NCBI RefSeq assembly: GCF_008728635.1
Contig: NZ_CP044285.1
Span: 992,001-1,056,000 of the forward strand
Length of the DNA: 64,000 nucleotides
Reading direction: 5' to 3'
From: Hymenobacter baengnokdamensis
GTDB lineage: Bacteria > Bacteroidota > Bacteroidia > Cytophagales > Hymenobacteraceae
The number at the start of each line of letters is the position of its first letter. Position 1 is the first letter of the stretch. Below are positions 59,218 through 64,000 of the stretch, piece by piece. The notes below the pieces were generated by a model. It was not told the origin of the DNA. It ran no database searches and saw only the letters and a program-made list of their open reading frames with translations. The position numbers were made by a program, and so were the translations under genes.

Positions 59218-61698
59218 CTATCCGGTACTCTCCGTTACTGGTTGAGCCAGCAGAATCCAGCGCTGCCCACGGGTTTCTACTTCCCAGTCCTGCCCGCTCT
59301 GAAAGTCAGTGCGCAACTCTTTATAGAAATTGAGCCAGCTGCCGAAACGGTGGGGTGTCATGCCGCGCTCATCGTAGCCCTCAGCAGTCCGAAACTCGCT
59401 CAGCAGAGCAGTGCGGTAGAGCCTTACGCCTCGGGGCTGGGCATCCATAAACTCGACAAAGCCCGCACTCGTGGCAGCCAGTAACCGGCGCTGCTCCAGC
59501 CCCACGGAAACGGGGGAGGCCAGCCGCCCACCGGTGCCTAGAAACTCACAGCAGGCCAACACCATCAGCGCATCAAAGCGGGCCCACTCTTGCGCGTCCC
59601 ACCCATCAAAGAAGTTGTGGCCAAACTCATCGCGCGGCTGGCGGTGCGGCCCATAGTAGGGCGCTATCTCCACCTCGAAGCGCCGCCGGTCATGGCTGCC
59701 GCCCTGGCCCGTCAGCACGCCGTTGGTGGTGATGCCGAACTTCGGGCTGACAGCGTACGGGTAGCTCTGCTTGCCCAGGTAATGGCGGTCAACCACCAGC
59801 GTACCCGTGGCCATGCTGAACAACCGCTCAAACGGCAACGAAGGCGCCCAGTCGTCGAAGAACACGACGCGGGTACTGTCCTTCACCTCCTGCAATTCCT
59901 TGCTGTTACGCGGGTCGTAGCCGCGGCCATCGATAGCCACGATGGGCACTAGCTGGCGCAGCGCTTCGAAGAGCAGGCTCTTCCCGGTGCCGCCGTTGGC
60001 TTGCCCCTCAGGCCCTAGCCCTTCATCGAGCAACACGCCCACCTTTGGATTGCTCGGGTCTTTGTAGCCGTGCAGGTAGTAGCCCAGAAACAGCCGCAGG
60101 GCTTTGAAGCGCGCCTGCTCCTTTCCAGCCAGGTTGAAGAGAAAGAGGAAAAATTCGCCTTTCTCTATGTCTTCCCGGCTCAGTAGCGAAAACTCCCGCT
60201 CAATCAGCTGCTCCGCCCACACCAGGCCCGCAAGCTCCCGGTAGGGCAGCAGCTCGGGCCCGTCCTTGGTGGCCACCACCACGGCATTGCGGTAAAATAA
60301 GTAGGCGCGGCTAACCGTATCGCGCTGAAACGCGCCGGAGAGACTGGGCAGAAACTCGCTGGTGCCTTCGTCGAAGAGTAGCCGGTGCTGGGCTTGCACC
60401 AGCTCTTCAATACGGGTGCGGTAGGTGCCATCAAAGCCAAACGGCAAGCTGGCCAGGTAGTCAAGCACAAAATCCTTGAGCTGGGCCCGGCTGCTTTCGT
60501 GCACCACCTGCTCCACTAGGCGCACCACGCGCACCTTCGCCTTGGGGTCGGGCATATGCTTGCGAAAGCCGTGGCGCGTCAGAAACCGCCGGAATAAATG
60601 CAGCTGCAGCATTAGCTTGGGCGGCGCATCGCGCTTGCTGGTGCTGGGCACCAATTGCCAAAAAGCCAGTATCGGCACTTCGCGCGCCTGCTCTTCGGCT
60701 ACTCCCCACACAGCCGCCTCCAGCACGGCCACGGGCAGCCCTTGGCTGGCGGCAATGCCGGCTACTACCGCATCAACGCCGGCCCCGCCCCGCAGCTTCT
60801 CGTAGGCCAGCTGGTGCAGGTCAGGCGGCAACACAGGTTTTTGCTGGCCGTCTTTCAGCGCTACCGCTATTGTTTTAAAGGCGGCCGGCAAATCTTCTAC
60901 CTCCCGGCTGCTAATGGTGGCTTCGAGAGCCTGTTGTGTCTCGGCAGTTGTCAGAAAACCCGCCCCGATGTAGCCCCCACATAGAAAAGCCATTTTATTG
61001 AGCACTGTCCGTTTCTCCCCATCCCGGGCGGCCCGCACTTTGTCGCAGGCCAGCTCCAGTGCCCGCTGCCCATAGCCATCCCCGCGGGCCGAATCGCGCC
61101 AGGTACTGGCGGGCAGTGCCCCTACTGTAGCCAGCCGGGTAGCGGTGGGGTCGGGCAGCGTTTCCTCAAAGGTGGCAGCCTGCTCATTGAGGTAGAGGCC
61201 TGGGTCGTAGCTCACAAAGCGCAGGCGGCTGGCATCTTTGCAGGCAGGGTCGACGGTCAGGCCGTAGGTGGTCAGGTAGTAGGCCGCCAGGGCCCGAAAG
61301 CTGCCCTTGTGGTCCTGCCCTGGCACCCGCACCACCACGGCCCAGCCCAGGCCGCCGGCCGACGTGAAGCAGGCATAGGTGTAGGAGTCGGCCTCCACTG
61401 CCCGGCGGGCGGCTGCTAGGTCTATCCCGGCGTTTAGCTTGGCGTCGATATCCAGACATAAGAAGCCCGAGTGCGCGGCCATCTGCTCGGCTTTGCGCCC
61501 GGTAAAGGTGCCCGATACCGTAAAGCCGGGCAGCGCCTTTTTAGCCGCGCTGTAGGCCTTGCCGGCAGGGTCGAGCCCCCGTACAGCCAGGACCTGCTCC
61601 CGCCAGCGTCCGTCCCGGATACCCGCCAGTACTCCGGGCAGTTGCAGGGCCTGGCTGGCCTCTGGATTCATCGACTTGGGATAGAAAGAAACCAGCAT
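59218..61698 (-). CDS. Primase-helicase (VirE-N/BT4734-like domain plus P-loop ATPase)
   Basis: 826 residues. The N-terminal part (about 30-190) has the BT4734/VirE-N pattern: SAAKKALPGFTVSGTFTG, GFLCLDIDAKLN, YACFTSAGGLGWAVVVRVPG and a final CKDASRLRFVSYDP. This is a primase-like fold with the metal-binding Asp in LDID. The C-terminal half is a P-loop ATPase: Walker A GGTGKS (Lys573), Walker B VVFFDDW (Asp615/616), then FGITTNGVL and HDRRRFEVEI, as in superfamily-3-like replicative helicases. It probably starts and drives replication of the element. Start and stop lie 2-3 bases from its neighbours on the 5' side. Confidence 0.88.
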   Translation of the reverse strand: MLVSFYPKSMNPEASQALQLPGVLAGIRDGRWREQVLAVRGLDPAGKAYSAAKKALPGFTVSGTFTGRKAEQMAAHSGFLCLDIDAKLNAGIDLAAARRAVEADSYTYACFTSAGGLGWAVVVRVPGQDHKGSFRALAAYYLTTYGLTVDPACKDASRLRFVSYDPGLYLNEQAATFEETLPDPTATRLATVGALPASTWRDSARGDGYGQRALELACDKVRAARDGEKRTVLNKMAFLCGGYIGAGFLTTAETQQALEATISSREVEDLPAAFKTIAVALKDGQQKPVLPPDLHQLAYEKLRGGAGVDAVVAGIAASQGLPVAVLEAAVWGVAEEQAREVPILAFWQLVPSTSKRDAPPKLMLQLHLFRRFLTRHGFRKHMPDPKAKVRVVRLVEQVVHESSRAQLKDFVLDYLASLPFGFDGTYRTRIEELVQAQHRLLFDEGTSEFLPSLSGAFQRDTVSRAYLFYRNAVVVATKDGPELLPYRELAGLVWAEQLIEREFSLLSREDIEKGEFFLFLFNLAGKEQARFKALRLFLGYYLHGYKDPSNPKVGVLLDEGLGPEGQANGGTGKSLLFEALRQLVPIVAIDGRGYDPRNSKELQEVKDSTRVVFFDDWAPSLPFERLFSMATGTLVVDRHYLGKQSYPYAVSPKFGITTNGVLTGQGGSHDRRRFEVEIAPYYGPHRQPRDEFGHNFFDGWDAQEWARFDALMVLACCEFLGTGGRLASPVSVGLEQRRLLAATSAGFVEFMDAQPRGVRLYRTALLSEFRTAEGYDERGMTPHRFGSWLNFYKELRTDFQSGQDWEVETRGQRWILLAQPVTESTG

Positions 61699-61700
61699 GG

Positions 61701-62126
61701 TTAATTCAGATGGGGAAGAATGGTAGCCACCACGGTCGGGCAGCTCGTTTCGCGCAGCTCATAGCGCAGGAGCAGGTGCAGCTCCTGCAGCCGTAGGATG
61801 GTGGCGGGGCGGATATCGGGCTCCCCATCGGGCAGCCAGCCCCAGGCCAGGGCCAGGCAGGGCGCGGCGGGGTGACTCAGGCCGTTCTGCTCAAGCGTAG
61901 CCATTTCCATGGCCTGTTGCCAGGGCTCGTGACGGCGCTTGGTGCGTATTAGCAAAAGCTGGGTGCCCTTTGGCAGCTGAGCCCACTTGGCGCGGGGCAC
62001 CCGCTCAACCCAGAGTTTACGCCCATCGGGTAGGGCAACCTGCTGGGCCCGGGGGCCGGCGTCGGTCGTAGAGCGGGGCGGTAAGCCGTTCAGGCGCCGG
62101 CCAATGGAGTGCGAGAAGCTACCCAT
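61701..62126 (-). CDS. Small element protein, paralogue C
   Basis: 141 residues. VALPDGRKLWVERVPRAKWA, then QLPKGTQLLLIRTKRRHEPW and ATLEQNGLSHPAAPCLALAW, correspond to parts of paralogues A and B (55044 and 55378). The C-terminal helix ATILRLQELHLLLRYELRET also corresponds. It is inserted with 2-base gaps between integrase and primase genes, so it is part of a single tightly packed operon. Unknown function; nucleic-acid binding by a small beta-rich fold is a guess. Confidence 0.7.
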   Translation of the reverse strand: MGSFSHSIGRRLNGLPPRSTTDAGPRAQQVALPDGRKLWVERVPRAKWAQLPKGTQLLLIRTKRRHEPWQQAMEMATLEQNGLSHPAAPCLALAWGWLPDGEPDIRPATILRLQELHLLLRYELRETSCPTVVATILPHLN

Positions 62127-62128
62127 GG

Positions 62129-63466
62129 CTACGCAGCAAGATGCATGGAATGCCCGCCAGCCAGGCGCCCCATTTCCAGCGCAATCCGGCGCTCAGAAAT
62201 TCGGCTGTAATGCCTGTTCATCACACTCACCGAGTCGCCCATCATGGCCGCTACGGCTTCATCAGAATAGCCCGCATCACGCTTGAGCTGTGAGAAGGTG
62301 GCCCGTGCCAGCTTGGTCGTCATCGATTGACTCAGGCCCAGCTCTTCTTCTACCCGATGCAAGAGTTTATTGACATTGACATCATTCGAAAAGGGCAACC
62401 GGCCTTGCCATTTCACCAACAATTCGGCTGCCTCGTCGAAGAGTGGTACCGAAAAGCCTTGCGGCTTGCGGCGCTTCATTTTCTGGCGTACCATACGCAG
62501 CCAGTAAGTTGGCCGATCCCCTGAGGCCTGGGCAGGCTCGGTGAAGAGGTAGTTGCCAGGAGCGTGGCAGAAGTGGCCGTAGTCCACCCACGAAAGCCCG
62601 GTATAGGCACAGAACAGCCACCCTGTAACGGCACGCTGCTCTGCCTCATAGAGGTCGGGCAGCACCGCTACTAACTTGGCTACCTCGGCAGCTGTCAGCG
62701 ACAGGGCGGGCGGCGTAGTGGCGCGCGTCTGGTATTTATAGCCACGCAGCTTGTCTACTGGCAACCAGCCCTCATGCACGGCAAAGCTGAGGGCGAGCTG
62801 CACAAAATTCACTTGCTTGCGCATGGCAGTACTCCCAAACCCACCCTCAGAAGTAAGGAGCCAGCGCTCGTACCGGCGGCACCAAGGGATATCTACTTCC
62901 GCAGCGGGCAGCGTTTTAGTGCCCTGGCAAGCCAGGTAGCGCTTAAGCGTGTTCAGGCGGCTCTCGTAGTTCTGTAGTGTGCTATCTGCCAGCCGGTCAG
63001 CTTTTGGCACGTCCTGCAGAGCATCCACAAACTGGCGGGCCATGTCCAGTAGTGGCCGCCGTAGAGCTGCTGCCTTCGCCTTCGTCTTGGCAGTTTCCGG
63101 GCCGTCGCCACGTACTGCACAGTGCAGGTCGGCCGCCGTTACCTCCACGAGTGGGCCGCGCGGGTCGGGCCGACGCATGCGCTTGTAGAGCTCCCGAATT
63201 TCGCGTTTGAATTGATAGAGCTCATCGTTGAATTGCTCCACTGCCTCAGGAGAAAACTCGGGCAGCACCCAGTCTTTTTTACTGGCGGGCATAATGAGCT
63301 GATGCGTGAGCTTCGACCAGTAGCTTTCGGGGCAACTGATACCGGGCGCTAATTCGCCCCGTACTCCAGCAATCGTAAAGCGCAGGCTGAGCGGTATTAG
63401 CCCAGCGGGCGTCATGCGGTTTCGGCGCAGCCAGTAAACGGCAGGTAGTGGGTGGTCGAGGCTCAC
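62129..63466 (-). CDS. Tyrosine recombinase (integrase)
   Basis: 445 residues. The N-terminal arm-binding and SAM-like core-binding domains are seen at about 1-245 (STLQNYESRLNTLKRYLACQ). The catalytic domain has FCAYTGLSWVDYGHF, LRMVRQKMKRRKPQGFSVPL, TTKLARATFSQL and MMGDSVSVMNRHYSRI, with Tyr420 as the nucleophile. Normal catalytic residues are replaced: the first Arg is Ser292 and the H-x-x-R motif is Lys385-x-x-Arg388. The first change resembles IntDOT of Bacteroides conjugative elements. It integrates or excises the element by site-specific recombination. Confidence 0.92.
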   Translation of the reverse strand: MSLDHPLPAVYWLRRNRMTPAGLIPLSLRFTIAGVRGELAPGISCPESYWSKLTHQLIMPASKKDWVLPEFSPEAVEQFNDELYQFKREIRELYKRMRRPDPRGPLVEVTAADLHCAVRGDGPETAKTKAKAAALRRPLLDMARQFVDALQDVPKADRLADSTLQNYESRLNTLKRYLACQGTKTLPAAEVDIPWCRRYERWLLTSEGGFGSTAMRKQVNFVQLALSFAVHEGWLPVDKLRGYKYQTRATTPPALSLTAAEVAKLVAVLPDLYEAEQRAVTGWLFCAYTGLSWVDYGHFCHAPGNYLFTEPAQASGDRPTYWLRMVRQKMKRRKPQGFSVPLFDEAAELLVKWQGRLPFSNDVNVNKLLHRVEEELGLSQSMTTKLARATFSQLKRDAGYSDEAVAAMMGDSVSVMNRHYSRISERRIALEMGRLAGGHSMHLAA

Positions 63467-63897
63467 AGTGTCACCTCCCCTCTGTTGGCAACGCTGAGCC
63501 GCTCGCGGCGAATGAGTGCGTTATTGCGGGCGATGCGCCGTAGCAGCTGCCGGTGGCTTGCATGGAGGTAGGCCATCAGCGCACAGTTAGCCGCTAGCGT
63601 CTCGACCAGGCCGTACTCCGCTTCTTCGCTCTGGCCTTCGTGCACGAAGACCCAGCGCAGGCCAGAGCCGCCGGGCTGAGGCTCGCCCAGTATGCGCCGG
63701 ATGCGCGCGGCTACGCGGGCCGGACAAAGGGTATATTCTGTTTTGCCTTCCGCATTAGTCAGCAAAACCTCAACGGTGTGGCCGGTGGCGAGCTCATCCG
63801 CCTGGCGCTGCTTCTGCTTGGTGCGCAGCACAGCCACAACGGCCGCTACTGTGCCAGCCATAGCTGGGTTGGTGGGGGCATTAAAAAAGTTTTTCAT
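63463..63897 (-). CDS. Element protein upstream of the integrase, unknown function
   Basis: 144 residues, overlapping the integrase start by 4 bases (ATGA type coupling). The N-terminal third has a short hydrophobic stretch (MAGTVAAVVAVL), then a beta-rich part with GHTVEVLLTNAEGKTEYTL and RVAARIRRILGEPQPGGSGL, and a basic helical end (LLRRIARNNALIRRERL). No family is recognised. It is the first gene of the packed int-C-primase block. The last 103 bases of the window beyond it carry no recognisable gene. Confidence 0.65.
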   Translation of the reverse strand: MKNFFNAPTNPAMAGTVAAVVAVLRTKQKQRQADELATGHTVEVLLTNAEGKTEYTLCPARVAARIRRILGEPQPGGSGLRWVFVHEGQSEEAEYGLVETLAANCALMAYLHASHRQLLRRIARNNALIRRERLSVANRGEVTL

Positions 63898-64000
63898 ACG
63901 TCTGTGGGTGAGTGAGAGTGAGAAAAGGGTAAAGCAGTAGCTATACTGGGTGGCCCAGCGAGGTGTAAATGCCCAGAAAATCAGGTGTATTAGGTAGGGG

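Larger units (their letters stand above)
54615..64000 (-). mobile_element. Integrated mobile element, right end beyond the window
   Basis: From the 3' end of tRNA-Val to the window end all recognised genes are on the minus strand: integrase, primase-helicase, winged-helix and other DNA-binding proteins, a tape-measure-like protein and several small unknown proteins. AT-rich spacers and unfamiliar small genes differ from the housekeeping DNA before the tRNA. No capsid, portal, terminase or conjugation gene is seen. The left limit at the tRNA is inferred from position; no matching attachment repeat was found within the window, so neither end is proven. Confidence 0.7.

Noticed and set aside
63898..64000. 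Search for an attachment repeat matching the 3' end of tRNA-Val
   Set aside because: No copy of the T-arm/acceptor sequence was seen in the last part of the window, so the far end of the element is taken to lie beyond it.

Overview
The window looks like chromosome of a GC-rich member of the Bacteroidota, most likely Hymenobacter or a close relative (order Cytophagales). The reasons are the -7 boxes of the TAnnTTTG type ahead of several genes, families typical of this group (DUF4286, DUF6526, DUF6992, DUF4126, a PorT-like outer-membrane barrel, a TonB-dependent receptor with a carboxypeptidase-like N-terminal domain, many LxxC lipoproteins), and palindromic intergenic repeats of the kind scattered through Hymenobacter genomes. 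The genus is inference; no rRNA is present.

From 1 to about 54.6 kb the content is mostly ordinary chromosome. 1-6 kb: envelope proteins, a prolyl oligopeptidase, small DUF proteins and an MFS transporter. 6.1-10.3 kb: a three-gene minus-strand cluster of a small His/Cys membrane protein, a TonB receptor and a CDF cation exporter, probably for a transition metal. 10.5-18.7 kb: a lipocalin-like secreted protein, a STAS-sized protein, HtpG, a type-B carboxylesterase and an AsmA-family protein. 18.7-25.6 kb: a thioredoxin-like protein, DinB, DgkA, GNAT, a small HExxH protein, fumarase C and an aldehyde dehydrogenase. 25.9-32.9 kb: a lipoprotein proline-iminopeptidase-like hydrolase, an ECF sigma factor with an anti-sigma/TonB fusion, lipoproteins, an MRJP-family protein and a 3D-domain protein.

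33.4-41 kb holds the 2-oxoglutarate dehydrogenase genes: sucA (E1), sucB (E2, two lipoyl domains) and a dihydrolipoyl dehydrogenase (E3). An MNT nucleotidyltransferase/HEPN pair lies between sucA and sucB and a DUF4126 gene lies before E3. A decayed IS5-type insertion with CTAG target repeats follows at 41.4-42.2 kb. 42.6-54.4 kb carries a cold-shock protein with a charged N-terminal extension, a pseudouridine synthase, two SDRs, a second aldehyde dehydrogenase, small lipoproteins, a GMC oxidoreductase, a thioesterase, a PfpI protein and an outer-membrane barrel.

From a tRNA-Val(GAC) at 54,541 to the window end, all recognised genes lie on the minus strand and form a mobile element. It has a packed block of unknown ORF, tyrosine integrase, small protein and primase-helicase; an AT-rich spacer with a 17-bp inverted repeat; winged-helix and unknown proteins; and a short tail tape-measure-like protein followed by two small proteins. 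No capsid, portal, terminase, tail-tube or mobilisation gene is visible. Three of the small proteins appear to be diverged copies of one family. This element is the best candidate for an undescribed system: a phage-satellite-like island, a minimal tail-derived device, or a prophage remnant. Its far end is outside the window.
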